A stretch of 64,000 bases of DNA from Nocardioides conyzicola (GTDB lineage Bacteria > Actinomycetota > Actinomycetes > Propionibacteriales > Nocardioidaceae). The stretch is taken from contig NZ_BAABKM010000002.1 of assembly GCF_039543825.1 (NCBI RefSeq), positions 1,830,133 to 1,894,132 of the forward strand, in the 5' to 3' direction. Below the pieces are notes generated by a model that was not told where the DNA came from, ran no database searches, and was given only the letters and a program-made list of their open reading frames with translations. Of the stretch, positions 54,147-63,814 are shown piece after piece. The first letter of the stretch is position 1. Every line of letters starts with the position of its first letter. Position numbers and translations under genes: made by a program.

Positions 54147-54956
54147 TCAGGACGTCGTCGGCGGCGCCCCCGAGGGAGTGGCTCCTTGGTGGTAGACCGC
54201 GCTCCAGACGCGGTTGCGGAGGGCGGTGAACTCCGGGCTCAGTCGGAGCTCCTCGGTCCGGGGGTAGGGGAGGTCGACCTCGACGATCTCCTGGATGCGG
54301 CCCGGTCCCGCCGCCATGACGACCACGCGGTTGGCGAGGAACACCGCCTCGTCGACGTCGTGGGTGATGAAGACGACCGTGCGGCGCTCCTGGCTCCAGG
54401 TGGCGAGCAGCTGCTCTTGGAGCCGGACCCGGGTCAGCGCGTCGACGGCGCCGAAGGGCTCGTCCATCAGCAGGATCTCGGGGTGCACGGCGTACGCCCG
54501 GGCGATCGCGCAGCGCTGCTTCATGCCGCCCGACAGGGTCTTGGGCAGCTCGTCGGCGAACGCCGTGAGCCCGACCAGGTCGAGGTAGTGCTCGACGCGC
54601 CGGCGCCGCTCGGCCTTGGCGACCCGCGTGGTGCGCAGCCCGAACTCGATGTTCTGCCGCACCGTGAGCCAGGGGAAGAGCGCGTACTGCTGGAAGATGA
54701 CGCCACGCTCGGGGCCCGGGCCGTCGACCGGGACGCCGTCGACGAGCGCCTCGCCGCCGCTGGGCTCCTCGAGGCCGGCGAGGATGTTGAGCAGCGTGCT
54801 CTTGCCGCAGCCGGACGGGCCGACGATGGTGACGAACTCGTTGTCCTCGACGTCGAGCGAGACGTCGCCGAGGGCGACGAAGCCGTTGTCGAAGCGCTTC
54901 CCGACGTGGCGCACCGAGATCTTCGGCGCGTCCAGGGGGACGGGTGCGGTGGTCAT
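54147..54956 (-). CDS. ABC transporter ATPase (SsuB/TauB type)
   Basis: A 269-residue ATPase. Walker A is [13 protein letters not shown], signature [14 protein letters not shown], Walker [17 protein letters not shown], switch His in [14 protein letters not shown]. The C-terminal helix is normal. Its ATG overlaps the permease stop by 4 nt. It powers uptake by the neighbouring permease. Confidence 0.93.
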   Translation of the reverse strand: MTTAPVPLDAPKISVRHVGKRFDNGFVALGDVSLDVEDNEFVTIVGPSGCGKSTLLNILAGLEEPSGGEALVDGVPVDGPGPERGVIFQQYALFPWLTVRQNIEFGLRTTRVAKAERRRRVEHYLDLVGLTAFADELPKTLSGGMKQRCAIARAYAVHPEILLMDEPFGAVDALTRVRLQEQLLATWSQERRTVVFITHDVDEAVFLANRVVVMAAGPGRIQEIVEVDLPYPRTEELRLSPEFTALRNRVWSAVYHQGATPSGAPPTTS

Positions 54957-55798
54957 CGGCGCTCCTGCCAGACGGTGAGGCGACGTTCGGCGACCAGCAG
55001 GGCGCGGTCCATGAGCAGGCCCAGGACGCCGATCGAGATGACGCCGACGAAGATCGTCGGGAGGTCGAAGTAGAGCTGGGCGTTCTGCATCCGGTGGCCG
55101 AGGCCCTCCTGGGCGCCGATGATCTCGGCGGCCACCAGGGTGGCCCACGACGAGCCGAGCCCGACGCGCATCCCGACCAGGATGAAGGGCATCGAGGCCG
55201 GCACGACGACCCGTCGGAAGATCGTCAGGTCGCCGGCGCCGAGCACCCGCGCGGCGTTGATCAGGGTCCGGTCGACGCTGACCACGCCCTGGAACGTCGC
55301 GATCACGCAGGCGAGGAAGGCGGCCAGGAAGATCACGAAGATCTTCGGGGTCTCGTCGATGCCCATCAGCACGATGGTCAGCGGGATCAGCGCCAGCGGC
55401 GGGATCGTCCGGAAGAACTGGACCCACGGCTCGAGGAGGCCCCGGGCGATCGGGTACCAGCCCATCAGGAAGCCGACCGGCACCGCGGCGGCGACGCCGA
55501 GGGCGAAGCCGATCAGCACCCGGCGCAGGCTGGCGAACACGTCCTCCTGCAGGGTGCCGGCCCTGATGAGGTCGACGAACCGGGAGGCCACCTCGGGCGG
55601 TGTCGGCAGGTTGTAGCCGCTCGCGGCGAACCCCCACCAGATGCCGATGCCCAGCACCGCGGACAGCAGGTTGAGCGCGAGGCCCCGCCACCGCGACGTC
55701 GTGCGCCCGCGCCGGGACACCGGTGGCGGGCCGGTGGGCAGCGGGTCCGGCAGGCCGCCGCCGGACGCGGCACCCTGCACCAGGACGGACTCAGACAC
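54953..55798 (-). CDS. ABC transporter permease (SsuC/TauC type)
   Basis: A 281-residue inner-membrane protein with six helices. The coupling loop is [41 protein letters not shown] (key EAA-like residues in [10 protein letters not shown] and [11 protein letters not shown]). GTG at 55798 overlaps the ROK gene's last codons by 8 nt. Cargo is probably a sulfonate or sulfated compound, inferred from the linked sulfatases. Confidence 0.9.
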   Translation of the reverse strand: MSESVLVQGAASGGGLPDPLPTGPPPVSRRGRTTSRWRGLALNLLSAVLGIGIWWGFAASGYNLPTPPEVASRFVDLIRAGTLQEDVFASLRRVLIGFALGVAAAVPVGFLMGWYPIARGLLEPWVQFFRTIPPLALIPLTIVLMGIDETPKIFVIFLAAFLACVIATFQGVVSVDRTLINAARVLGAGDLTIFRRVVVPASMPFILVGMRVGLGSSWATLVAAEIIGAQEGLGHRMQNAQLYFDLPTIFVGVISIGVLGLLMDRALLVAERRLTVWQERR

Positions 55799-56966
55799 GT
55801 GCGCTCCCTCGACTGACGGTGGTGGGCGGCTCGAGCGGGTCGACGTACCCCGCGAGCAGCGGCGACTGCTGGTAGAGCGCGGCGATCGCCCCGCGGACGC
55901 CGTCCTCGTCGTCCAGGCGGGCGGCGCGGACGTCCGGGAGGCCGCTGCCGACCGCCGCCAGCTCGGCGCCGACAGCGGCGGCGACCCGGGCGACGATCTG
56001 GGGAGCCACGCGCGGCAGGCTGCCCCCGATGACGATGCGGGCGGGGCTGAGCACGAGCGCGGCGTCGGCCAGGACCTTGGCCAGCGCGTCGGCGGCGGTG
56101 TCGACGGCTGAGGTCGCGTCCGGGTCGCCGGCGGCCACGGCGGCGGCGAGCGCCGCGGCGTCGGGTACGCCGGCGGCGGCGATGACGGCGGGCAGCGAGG
56201 CGACCGTCTCCAGGCAGCCGCGCTTGCCGCACCGGCACCGCGCCCCTGGCTGGTCGCCCCGGACGACGCGCACGTGGCCGAACTCGCCGGCGGCACCGAG
56301 TCCGCCGGCGACCAGGCGGCCGCCGATGACGAGACCACCCCCGATGCCGTCGGAGAGGCGCACGTAGGCGAGGTCGCCGGGAGTGTCCTCGGTCATCGCC
56401 TCGGCGAGCGCTGCCAGCCGGGTGTTGTTGTCCACGACGACGGGGCAGTCGAACCGCTCGGCGAACGCCTCGTGCGCCGCGTGCCGGGCTCCCGCGTCGG
56501 GCCCGGCCACGCCGACGGCGATGCCCTGGAGGGCGCCGAAGTGCAGGCCGTGCTCCACGGCCACCGCGTCGATCAGGTCGAACGCCGCCTGGCGGCGTGC
56601 GGGCCAGCCGAGGGAGGCGTCGTACGTCGCGACCCCGCTGGCGAGCTCCTCGTGGGCGGCGTCCGCCACGACCATGCGCACGCGCGTGTGCCCGAGATCG
56701 ACGCCGAGGAACTGGCCCGACGACGGGTCGAGGGCCAGGAGCTCGGCGCGGCGGCCGCTGCCGCGGCGTACGTCGCCGTCGGTCTTGGTCACGATGATGG
56801 CGCCGCGCCCGATGAGGACCCCGGTGATCTCCGACAGCGTGGTGCGCGAGAGCCCGACCCGCTCCGCGATCTGCGAGCGGCTGAGGCCGCCGCGCTCGCG
56901 GAGGGCGGCGAGCACGCGCTCCTCGTGGGTGCGGCGCACGAGGGCCTGCACGTTGGTCGGGTTCAC
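55791..56966 (-). CDS. ROK family transcriptional regulator
   Basis: A 391-residue regulator. The N-terminal winged helix is [36 protein letters not shown] (residues about 18-53). The ROK domain has [26 protein letters not shown] and the zinc motif [13 protein letters not shown] repressors sense sugars, so the operon may process a sulfated sugar. The GTG at 56966 (VNPTNVQAL) lies 7 nt after TACGTT. It is first in the operon and probably autoregulates it. Confidence 0.9.
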   Translation of the reverse strand: MNPTNVQALVRRTHEERVLAALRERGGLSRSQIAERVGLSRTTLSEITGVLIGRGAIIVTKTDGDVRRGSGRRAELLALDPSSGQFLGVDLGHTRVRMVVADAAHEELASGVATYDASLGWPARRQAAFDLIDAVAVEHGLHFGALQGIAVGVAGPDAGARHAAHEAFAERFDCPVVVDNNTRLAALAEAMTEDTPGDLAYVRLSDGIGGGLVIGGRLVAGGLGAAGEFGHVRVVRGDQPGARCRCGKRGCLETVASLPAVIAAAGVPDAAALAAAVAAGDPDATSAVDTAADALAKVLADAALVLSPARIVIGGSLPRVAPQIVARVAAAVGAELAAVGSGLPDVRAARLDDEDGVRGAIAALYQQSPLLAGYVDPLEPPTTVSRGSARV

Positions 56967-56973
56967 GCCGTCC

Positions 56974-57002
56974 AACGTAGGAAGGTGGATTTTTTCCGGC
57001 AA
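56974..57002 (-). promoter_or_regulatory. Promoter TTGCCG-N17-TACGTT for the ROK operon
   Basis: On the minus strand a -35 TTGCCG (57002-56997) and -10 TACGTT (56979-56974) are separated by exactly 17 bp, with the GTG 7 nt further. The spacer and upstream DNA are strongly AT-rich, where a ROK regulator may bind. Confidence 0.6.
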
Positions 57003-57043
57003 CCCTCCGACGGAATTATTGTCTAGTTTTCGTGTCGACTAAC

Positions 57044-57325
57044 TCACACGGTGACGTAGACCTTGCGCAGCGTCTCGGTGACGGTCCACGTGGTGCGCTC
57101 GCCGGCCCGGAGCCGTACGGCGACGCCGGGGGCCAGCGCCACCACCTCGCCGTCCTCGAACTCGACGGTGCCACGGCCGGTGAGCACCACGAACACCTCG
57201 TCGACCTCGGTGTCGTGGTCGACCCCGGGGGCCATGCCCCACAGGCCGACCTCGGTGCCGCCCAGCGTGGTCAGCGGGGCCAGGTCGGCGGTGTGGACGT
57301 CGGTGGTCAGCACGCGGTCGCTCAT
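57044..57325 (-). CDS. Small cupin-domain protein
   Basis: A 93-residue single cupin: HDTEVDEVFVVLTGRGTVEFEDG and VAVRLRAGERTTWTV. In motif 1, HDTEVDEVFVVLTG keeps an acidic residue and one His. Its ATG overlaps the stop of the FAD oxidoreductase (ATGA). Such cupins accompany amine-catabolic genes (PuuC/PuuR-like clusters). Possibly a small-molecule sensor or isomerase. Confidence 0.8.
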   Translation of the reverse strand: MSDRVLTTDVHTADLAPLTTLGGTEVGLWGMAPGVDHDTEVDEVFVVLTGRGTVEFEDGEVVALAPGVAVRLRAGERTTWTVTETLRKVYVTV

Positions 57326-58728
57326 GAGTCGAACCCCAGTCCTACGGCGTCGAGGGCCTTCAGGAAGGCGTTGCGCCGGCCTTGGCGGTGGTCGGCCCGG
57401 TCGAGCGACCAGCGGGTCGCGTTGATGCCGACGGACGCGAACGGCTCCGGCGGGAAGGGCAGCGGCCGGCGGCGCACCATCTCGAGCCGGGTGCGCTCGG
57501 TCGACAGCCCGGACAGCCGGTCGAGCATCACCTCGGCGGCGAACCGGGTCGCGCCGACGCCGAGTCCGGTGAAGCCGGCGGCGTACGCCACCCGTCCGCG
57601 CGACGCGAGGCCGTGGAACGCGACGAACTGCGTCGACGTGTCGATCGCGCCCGCCCACCGGTGGCTGAAGGTCAGCCCCTCCAGCTGCGGGAACGCCGCG
57701 AGGAAGTGCGACGCCAGCGTCGTGAACGTCGCCGGGCGCTCCTCGTACGACGCCCGCACCCGCCCGCCCGTCGGGTAGATCGCGTCGTACCCGCCCCACA
57801 GGATCCGGTTGTCGGCGGTCAGCCGCGAGTAGTGGAACTGGTTGGCCAGGTCGCCCAGGCCCTGCCGGTGGGCCCAGCCGACCGACGCCAGCTGCGCGTC
57901 GGACAGCGGCTCGGTCATCAGCACGTAGTCGTAGACCGGCACCGTCATCAGCCGGGTACGCCGCAGCAGCGACGGGAAGACGTTGGTCGCGAGCGCCACC
58001 CGGTCGGCGGTGACCAAGCCTCCTGGGGTGCGGACGACGACCGGGCCGCGGGTCGGTGCGTCGAGTCCGGTGACCCGGCTGCCCTCGTGGATCTCGACGC
58101 CGAGCTCCGTGGCGACGCGGGCCAGCTCGCGGGCCAGGCGTGCGGGGTGCACCAGCGCGCAGTCGTCGCGGCTCCACTCGCCGGCGAGGAAGAGCGGGCT
58201 GTCGATCTCGGCGCGGACGGCGTCGCGGTCGAGGAAGTCCTCGGACGACCGCAGCCACGCGACCTGGTGCTCCTCGACGGCGACGGCCAGCTGGCCGGTG
58301 CGCTCGAGCTGGCAGTCGATCCCGAGGGCGCGCACGTCGGCCTCGAGGGCGTCCAGGTTGGCGGTGCCGAGCCGCTCGAGCTCGTCGTACTCCTCGGGCC
58401 AGCGGGACCGCCCGTTGTCCTCGCCGTGGGTGAGGCTGGCCTCGACGAAGCCGCCGTTGCGGCCCGACGCCGCCCACCCGACCGTGTTCGCCTCGAGCAG
58501 GACCACCCGGGCGCCGGGGTTGCGGCGCTTGGCGAGCACCGCGGTCCAGAGCCCGCAGTAGCCACCGCCGACGATGGCGAGGTCGGCGGTCGCCGCGCCG
58601 GCCAGGGCGTCGTACGTCGTGCCCGGTGCGTCCTCGAGCCAGAAGACGCCGTGCCGCGACGGCGCCAGCGCGGCCTCGACCGCGGCCGGCGCCGGCGCGT
58701 TGCGTTCGTACGCCGTGGCGTCAGCCAA
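57322..58728 (-). CDS. FAD-dependent amine oxidoreductase (PuuB/DAO type)
   Basis: A 468-residue flavoenzyme. TADLAIVGGGYCGLWTAVLAKRRNPGARVVLLEANTVGWAASGRNGGF holds the FAD Rossmann GGGYCGL and the Gly-rich WAASGRNGG. The DAO family includes gamma-glutamylputrescine oxidase, the closest by motif. It would oxidise an amine to an aldehyde. Start is a TTG at 58728, overlapping the aminotransferase stop by 8 nt; no ATG fits the conserved N-terminus. Confidence 0.87.
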   Translation of the reverse strand: MADATAYERNAPAPAAVEAALAPSRHGVFWLEDAPGTTYDALAGAATADLAIVGGGYCGLWTAVLAKRRNPGARVVLLEANTVGWAASGRNGGFVEASLTHGEDNGRSRWPEEYDELERLGTANLDALEADVRALGIDCQLERTGQLAVAVEEHQVAWLRSSEDFLDRDAVRAEIDSPLFLAGEWSRDDCALVHPARLARELARVATELGVEIHEGSRVTGLDAPTRGPVVVRTPGGLVTADRVALATNVFPSLLRRTRLMTVPVYDYVLMTEPLSDAQLASVGWAHRQGLGDLANQFHYSRLTADNRILWGGYDAIYPTGGRVRASYEERPATFTTLASHFLAAFPQLEGLTFSHRWAGAIDTSTQFVAFHGLASRGRVAYAAGFTGLGVGATRFAAEVMLDRLSGLSTERTRLEMVRRRPLPFPPEPFASVGINATRWSLDRADHRQGRRNAFLKALDAVGLGFDS

Positions 58729-60025
58729 CGTGGACGTCGCCGGCCTTGAGCGCCTCGTCGAGGATGGCGAGCCCCTCGCGCGCCTCGTCGTCGCTCATCG
58801 TGCACGGCGGGACCACGTGGATCCGGTTGGTGTTGGCGAAGGGCAGCAGCCCGGCGGACTTGCAGGCGTTGACCACGTCGTTCAGCCCACCCGGCGAGAG
58901 CATGGCCCTGCTGTCGGGGTCGCTGACCAGGTCGAGCGCCCAGAAGGCACCGACGCCGCGGACCTCGCCGACGCAGGCGTGCCGTTCGGCGATCTCCGCC
59001 AGGCCGGGCGCGAAGATCTCGCGCCCGAGGCGGTCGGCGTTCTCGACGATGCCCTCGTCGCGCATCGTGTGGATCGTGGCGACCGCGGCCGCGCAGGCGA
59101 GCGGGTGGCCGGAGTAGGTGAGCCCGCCGGGGTAGGGCGTGTGGTCGAAGGTCGCCGCGATGTCGTCGCTGATGATGACGCCGCCCAGCGGGACGTAGCC
59201 GGAGTTGACGCCCTTGGCGAAGGTGATCAGGTCGGGGCGGACGTCGTACCGGTCGAGCGCGAGCCAGCTGCCGGCGCGGCCGAAGCCGGCCATCACCTCG
59301 TCGAGGATCAGCTGGATGCCGTGCTCGTCGCACAGCGCGCGGACGCCGGGGAGGTAGCCCGGCGGCGGCGCGAAGATGCCCGCGGTGCCCGGGATCGTCT
59401 CGAGCAGGATCGCCGCGATCGTCTGCGGGCCCTCGGCCTCGATGGTGCGGCGCAGGTGGGCGAGCGCGCGCTCGCACTCCTCGGCCTCGGTGGTCGCATG
59501 GAACTCCGAGCGGTAGAGGAACGGCCCGAAGAAGTGCACGGCGCCCGCGGTCGCGGTGTCGTTGGCGAACCGGCGCGGGTCGCCGGTCAGGTTGATCGCG
59601 GTCTGGGTGCCGCCGTGATAGCTGCGGTAGGCCGTGAGCACCTTGAAGCGGCCGGTCTGCAGCCGCGCCATGCGGACGGCGTGCTCGTTGGCGTCGGCGC
59701 CGCCGTTGGTGAAGAACACCTTGGTGAAGCCGTCGGGTGCGATCTCCGAGATCAGCTCCGCGGCCTGGGCCCGCTGCTCGTTGGCCATCGCCGGGGCGAT
59801 CGTGCAGAGCCGGTCGGCCTGCTCCTTGATCGCCGCGACGACGCGCGGGTGCTGGTGGCCGATGTTGGTGAAGACCAGCTGGCTCGAGAAGTCGAGGTAG
59901 CGGCGGTCCTCGTCATCCCAGACGTAGGACCCGCGCGCGGCCGTGATGACCATCGGGCTGATCTCGGCCTGGGCGGACCAGGAGTGGAAGACGTGCTTGC
60001 GGTCGAGCTCACGGGTGGTGGTCAT
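58721..60025 (-). CDS. Class III PLP aminotransferase (omega-amino acid type)
   Basis: A 434-residue transaminase. VFFTNGGADANEHAVRMAR, LILDEVMAGFGRAG and ITFAKGVNSGYVPLGGVI with the PLP Lys near residue 271 are present. It belongs to the beta-alanine/GABA/putrescine transaminase group, giving a semialdehyde. It lies 10 bp after the semialdehyde dehydrogenase, GAGAGGAC before the ATG. The pairing suggests beta-alanine to malonate semialdehyde to acetyl-CoA. Confidence 0.9.
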   Translation of the reverse strand: MTTTRELDRKHVFHSWSAQAEISPMVITAARGSYVWDDEDRRYLDFSSQLVFTNIGHQHPRVVAAIKEQADRLCTIAPAMANEQRAQAAELISEIAPDGFTKVFFTNGGADANEHAVRMARLQTGRFKVLTAYRSYHGGTQTAINLTGDPRRFANDTATAGAVHFFGPFLYRSEFHATTEAEECERALAHLRRTIEAEGPQTIAAILLETIPGTAGIFAPPPGYLPGVRALCDEHGIQLILDEVMAGFGRAGSWLALDRYDVRPDLITFAKGVNSGYVPLGGVIISDDIAATFDHTPYPGGLTYSGHPLACAAAVATIHTMRDEGIVENADRLGREIFAPGLAEIAERHACVGEVRGVGAFWALDLVSDPDSRAMLSPGGLNDVVNACKSAGLLPFANTNRIHVVPPCTMSDDEAREGLAILDEALKAGDVHVG

Positions 60026-60035
60026 GGGGGTCCTC

Positions 60036-61529
60036 TCAGTGGTTCTTGGGGAAGGCCAGCTCGAGGCCACCGGCGGTCCCGGGATCGGGCCACCGCGTCG
60101 TGACCACCTTGCCCCGGGTGAAGAAGTGCACACCCTCGGTGCCGTGGGCGTGGGTGTCGCCGAAGAGCGACGCCTTCCAGCCGCCGAAGGAGTAGTAGGC
60201 CATCGGGACCGGGATCGGGACGTTGACGCCGATCATGCCGACCTGCACGTCCTGCTCGAAGGCGCGGGCGGCGCCGCCGTTGCTGGTGAAGATCGCGGTG
60301 CCGTTGCCGTACCGGTTGGCGTTCACCAGATCGAGCGCCTCCTGGTAGGTGTCCGCGCGGACCACGGAGAGCACCGGCCCGAAGATCTCGTCGGTGTAGA
60401 CGCTCATGGTCGGGGTGACGTGGTCGAAGAGCGTGGGGCCGAGCCAGAAGCCGTCGGCCGCGCCGTCCGCGTCGACCTCCCGCCCGTCCACGACCAGGGT
60501 CGCTCCGTCGGCCGCGCCGGCGTCGACGTACGACGCCACCTTGTCGCGGTGCACGCGGGTGACCAGCGGGCCCATGTCCGGGTCGCGCGCGCCGTCGCCG
60601 ATCTGCAGGGTGGCGGTGCGTTCGGCGATCTTCTGCACGAGCGTGTCGCCGGTGTCGCCGACCGCGACCACGACGCTGATCGCCATGCAGCGCTCGCCCG
60701 CCGAGCCGTAGCCCGCGCTGACGGCGGCGTCCGCGGCCAGGTCGAGGTCGGCGTCGGGGAGGACGACCATGTGGTTCTTGGCGCCGCCGAGGGCCTGCAC
60801 CCGCTTGCCGGCGCGGCTGGCGCGTTCGTAGACGTACTCGGCGATGGGGGTCGAGCCGACGAAGCTGATCGACGCGACGTCGGGGTGGTCGAGCAGGCCG
60901 TCGACGGCGACCTTGTCGCCCTGGAGCACGGTGAAGACGCCGTCGGGGAGGCCGGCCTCCTGCCACAGCTCGGCCATCCAGACCGCGGCCGACGGGTCCT
61001 TCTCGCTGGGCTTGAGCACCACGGCGTTGCCCGCCGCGATCGCGATCGGGAAGAACCACATCGGGACCATCGCCGGGAAGTTGAAGGGGCTGATGATGCC
61101 GACGACGCCGAGCGGCTGCCGGAGGCTCTTCACGTCGACGCCGGTCGAGACCTGCGGGGAGTTGCCGCCCTTGAGCAGGTGCGGGATGCCGCACGCGAAC
61201 TCGACGACCTCCTGGCCGCGGGCCACCTCGCCGAGGGCGTCCGACAGGACCTTGCCGTGCTCGGCGGTGATGATCGCGGCCAGCTCCTCCTTGCGGGAGT
61301 TGAGCAGCTCGCGGAAGCGGAAGACGACCTGGGTGCGCGCGCTGACCGACGTGCTCGCCCAGTCGCTGGCCGCCTTCTTGGCCGACGCGACCGCGGCCTC
61401 GATCTCCTCGGGGCCGGCGAAGACGACCTGGCCGGTGACGAGCCCGGTGGCGGGGTTGGTGACGTCGCCGACGCGGGCGCCCGAGCCGGGGTGGGCCTTG
61501 CCGTCGATCCAGTGGGAGATGGTGGTCAT
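60036..61529 (-). CDS. mmsA: CoA-acylating methylmalonate/malonate-semialdehyde dehydrogenase
   Basis: A 497-residue aldehyde dehydrogenase. The catalytic Cys is in SAGERCMAI near residue 282, and GGAKNHMVVLPDAD replaces the usual general-base Glu with Asn, the mark of the CoA-dependent MmsA group. PFNFPAMVPMWFFPIAIA and EIFGPVLSVVRA are further blocks. It makes propionyl- or acetyl-CoA from the semialdehyde. It is divergent from the PucR regulator. Confidence 0.92.
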   Translation of the reverse strand: MTTISHWIDGKAHPGSGARVGDVTNPATGLVTGQVVFAGPEEIEAAVASAKKAASDWASTSVSARTQVVFRFRELLNSRKEELAAIITAEHGKVLSDALGEVARGQEVVEFACGIPHLLKGGNSPQVSTGVDVKSLRQPLGVVGIISPFNFPAMVPMWFFPIAIAAGNAVVLKPSEKDPSAAVWMAELWQEAGLPDGVFTVLQGDKVAVDGLLDHPDVASISFVGSTPIAEYVYERASRAGKRVQALGGAKNHMVVLPDADLDLAADAAVSAGYGSAGERCMAISVVVAVGDTGDTLVQKIAERTATLQIGDGARDPDMGPLVTRVHRDKVASYVDAGAADGATLVVDGREVDADGAADGFWLGPTLFDHVTPTMSVYTDEIFGPVLSVVRADTYQEALDLVNANRYGNGTAIFTSNGGAARAFEQDVQVGMIGVNVPIPVPMAYYSFGGWKASLFGDTHAHGTEGVHFFTRGKVVTTRWPDPGTAGGLELAFPKNH

Positions 61530-61556
61530 GCGACCATCGTGGGCCCGAGCCGAACG

Positions 61557-61573
61557 CACCGCGAGGGACGGTG
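61557..61573. promoter_or_regulatory. Dyad CACCG-N7-CGGTG between mmsA and the PucR gene
   Basis: A 5-7-5 palindrome in the 81-bp divergent gap. It is a candidate site for the PucR-type activator. GC-rich dyads arise easily here, so weight is low. Confidence 0.3.
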
Positions 61574-61610
61574 TGTCGCCCGTTGGTGGAGACATGGGAC
61601 AGTACGTCGT

Positions 61611-63143
61611 ATGCCGGTCACCGTCCGCCAGGCGCTCGACCTCCCCGTGCTCGCCGCGGGCGACCCGGTCGTGCTCGGTGGTGACGCCGGGCTGGACGCC
61701 GACATCCGGTGGGTGCACGTCTCGGAGGTCCGCGGCATCGGCGCGCTCCTGGTCGGCCACGAGCTCGTCCTGACGACCGGCCTCGGCATGGCCGCGTCCC
61801 CGGAGGCGGCCGCCGACTTCGTCGACCAGCTGGTCACGGTCGGGGCGGCGGGGCTGGTGGTCGAGCTGAGCTCGGCGTACCCCCAGGTCCCCGACCTCGC
61901 CCTGCGCCGGGCCCGCGCCGCCGGGCTGCCGGTGGTCGTGCTCAACCGCAAGGTGCGCTTCGTCGAGGTGACCGAGCAGGTGCACCGCGCGATCGTGGCG
62001 GAGCAGTACGACGACCTGCGCTTCGCGGGCGAGGTGCACCAGACCTTCACTGAGCTGGGGTTGGCCCGCGCGCCGATGGCGCGGCTGGTCGAGGCGGCGG
62101 CCGACCTGGTCGGCACGTCGGTGGTGCTCGAGGACCTGTCCCGGCGGGTGCTGGTCGCGGCCGCGCGGGGCGAGCCGGTCGACCGCCTCCTGGTCGACTG
62201 GGAGCGGCGGTCCCGGCTCACGCCGTACCTCCGGGAGAGCGGAAGCGGCGGGCCCGAGCGCTGGCTGACCACGCCGGTCGGCATCCAGGGCGGCGCGTGG
62301 GGCCGCCTGGTGCAGCCGGGCGGCCGGCGGGGGGCGCGGGCCACGCAGGTGCTCGAGCGCGCTGCCCAGGCCGTGGAGCTCGGCCGGATGATCGACCGCG
62401 ACGAGACCTCGATCCAGCTGCGGGTGCACGGCGGCTTCCTGCTCGACCTGCTCGACGGTCGCGTCGGCAGCGAGCAGGTGGCGGCAGCCCGGCTGCGCGC
62501 CCTCGGCGTACCCCTGTCGGAGTCGTACGTCGGCGCCGTCGCCCGGATGCGGTCCGAGGCGCCGGTCGAGCGGCTGGTGTCCGCGCTCGGCGAGGTGCCG
62601 GGACTGGTGGGGGTGCTGGACGCGGTGCACGTCGGCCTGCTGGTCCCCGCCGCGACCGACCTGGACGAGGTCGCCCGCACGCTGACGGCCGCCGAGCCGG
62701 ACGCGGTGCTGGCCGCAGGCCCGTCGGTCGGCGGCGTGCTCGCCGCCGCGCCCTCTCTGCGTTCGGCGCGGGCGGTGGCGGACGTCGCGGTGACGCTGCG
62801 GCCGTACGCCGGGTGCGTGCGCCAGGCCGACATCCGCCTGCCGGGGCTGCTGATGTCACTGCGGGAGGACGCGCGGCTCCAGGAGTTCGCCGAGGCGGAG
62901 CTCGGGCGGCTGCTCGAGCACGAGGCGCGGCACGGGTCGGGCCTCGTGGAGCTGCTCCGGCAGTTCCTCGCCGTCGGCGGCAACAAGACCGAGCTGGCCC
63001 GGGTCGCCCACCGCAACCGCACCTCCCTCTACCCGGCGCTGCGCCGGCTCGAGGACCTGGTCGGTCATCCGCTCGACGACCCCGCCTCGAGGCTCTCCCT
63101 CGGCGTCGCGCTGCTCGCGTACGACCAGGGCCGGGAGCTCTGA
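61611..63143 (+). CDS. PucR family transcriptional regulator
   Basis: A 510-residue regulator. The N-terminal PucR domain (VRQALDLPVLAAGDPVVLGG, VHVSEVRGIGALLVGHELVLTTG) senses a ligand; a GGDEF-like middle follows. The C-terminal HTH is LRQFLAVGGNKTELARVAHRNRTSLYPALRRLEDLVG (key NKTELARVAHRNRTSLYPA). PucR-type proteins control purine, allantoin and polyamine/beta-alanine genes. It is divergent from mmsA and probably activates it. Confidence 0.92.
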   Translation: MPVTVRQALDLPVLAAGDPVVLGGDAGLDADIRWVHVSEVRGIGALLVGHELVLTTGLGMAASPEAAADFVDQLVTVGAAGLVVELSSAYPQVPDLALRRARAAGLPVVVLNRKVRFVEVTEQVHRAIVAEQYDDLRFAGEVHQTFTELGLARAPMARLVEAAADLVGTSVVLEDLSRRVLVAAARGEPVDRLLVDWERRSRLTPYLRESGSGGPERWLTTPVGIQGGAWGRLVQPGGRRGARATQVLERAAQAVELGRMIDRDETSIQLRVHGGFLLDLLDGRVGSEQVAAARLRALGVPLSESYVGAVARMRSEAPVERLVSALGEVPGLVGVLDAVHVGLLVPAATDLDEVARTLTAAEPDAVLAAGPSVGGVLAAAPSLRSARAVADVAVTLRPYAGCVRQADIRLPGLLMSLREDARLQEFAEAELGRLLEHEARHGSGLVELLRQFLAVGGNKTELARVAHRNRTSLYPALRRLEDLVGHPLDDPASRLSLGVALLAYDQGREL

Positions 63144-63814
63144 GCGGGCACCGCGAAGAGCACGGCCACGGCCGCCGCAAGCAGGAGCGGTGCGGCCGCG
63201 GCGTCGGACCACGGAGCCGTGTCGTACGACGTGTAGCCGGACAGCAGCGGCCCGACGACCAGCAGGGCCGGGATGGGCGTGGAGAGGCCCACCAGCACCG
63301 CGACCGGCACCGCACGCGACGGGCGTGAGCCGGGGGCGGCCGCCGCGAGGGCGGTGAGGCACGCCGGCCAGAGGAGGCACCAGACCAGGAACGCGAGTCC
63401 GGCACCCGCGGCGCTCACGACGTGGCCGGTCTGGCCGGACCGCAGGGTGACCGCGCCGAGCAGGGCGAGGCTCGCGGCCGGTACGACGGCGACCAGGACG
63501 GCGAAGACCCGCCACCAGCCCTGCCGGGGGCGGGCGAGCACCATCGGCAGGAGGAGGGCGGCCACGGCGAGCGCCAGCAGGGCTCCGCCGTACAGCTGGG
63601 CCGCCTGCCCGACCGGGGTCCACGGGTCGCTCGGCACCTGGAAGTCGTACTCGTGGCTCTGCAGCGGCAGGCACGCATCGGTGTCGAAGGCGCCCCGGGG
63701 ACATGCGCCGGACCAGCGCTGCCAGGAGGCGGCGAACGTCAGCGCCGCGGCGGCCGCCAGGGCGACCGCGGCCACGATGCGAGGCAACCAGGTGCGCACA
63801 CCTGATGGAACCAC
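63065..63814 (-). CDS. Membrane protein of unknown function
   Basis: A 249-residue protein with about five membrane helices and a Cys-containing outside loop (CPRGAFDTDACLPLQSHEYDF). Such proteins occur in Nocardioidaceae without known role. GTG at 63814 overlaps the stop of the LysE-type gene by 1 nt (TAGTG). Its C-terminal tail overlaps the PucR gene by 79 bp on the opposite strand, so the last residues may be poorly conserved. Confidence 0.7.
   Translation of the reverse strand: MVPSGVRTWLPRIVAAVALAAAAALTFAASWQRWSGACPRGAFDTDACLPLQSHEYDFQVPSDPWTPVGQAAQLYGGALLALAVAALLLPMVLARPRQGWWRVFAVLVAVVPAASLALLGAVTLRSGQTGHVVSAAGAGLAFLVWCLLWPACLTALAAAAPGSRPSRAVPVAVLVGLSTPIPALLVVGPLLSGYTSYDTAPWSDAAAAPLLLAAAVAVLFAVPAQSSRPWSYASSATPRESLEAGSSSG

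Noticed and set aside
59943..63143. Single 1066-residue + strand frame ending in the PucR gene
   Set aside because: The first 550 residues are antisense of mmsA and the aminotransferase; the PucR protein starts naturally at the ATG at 61611.
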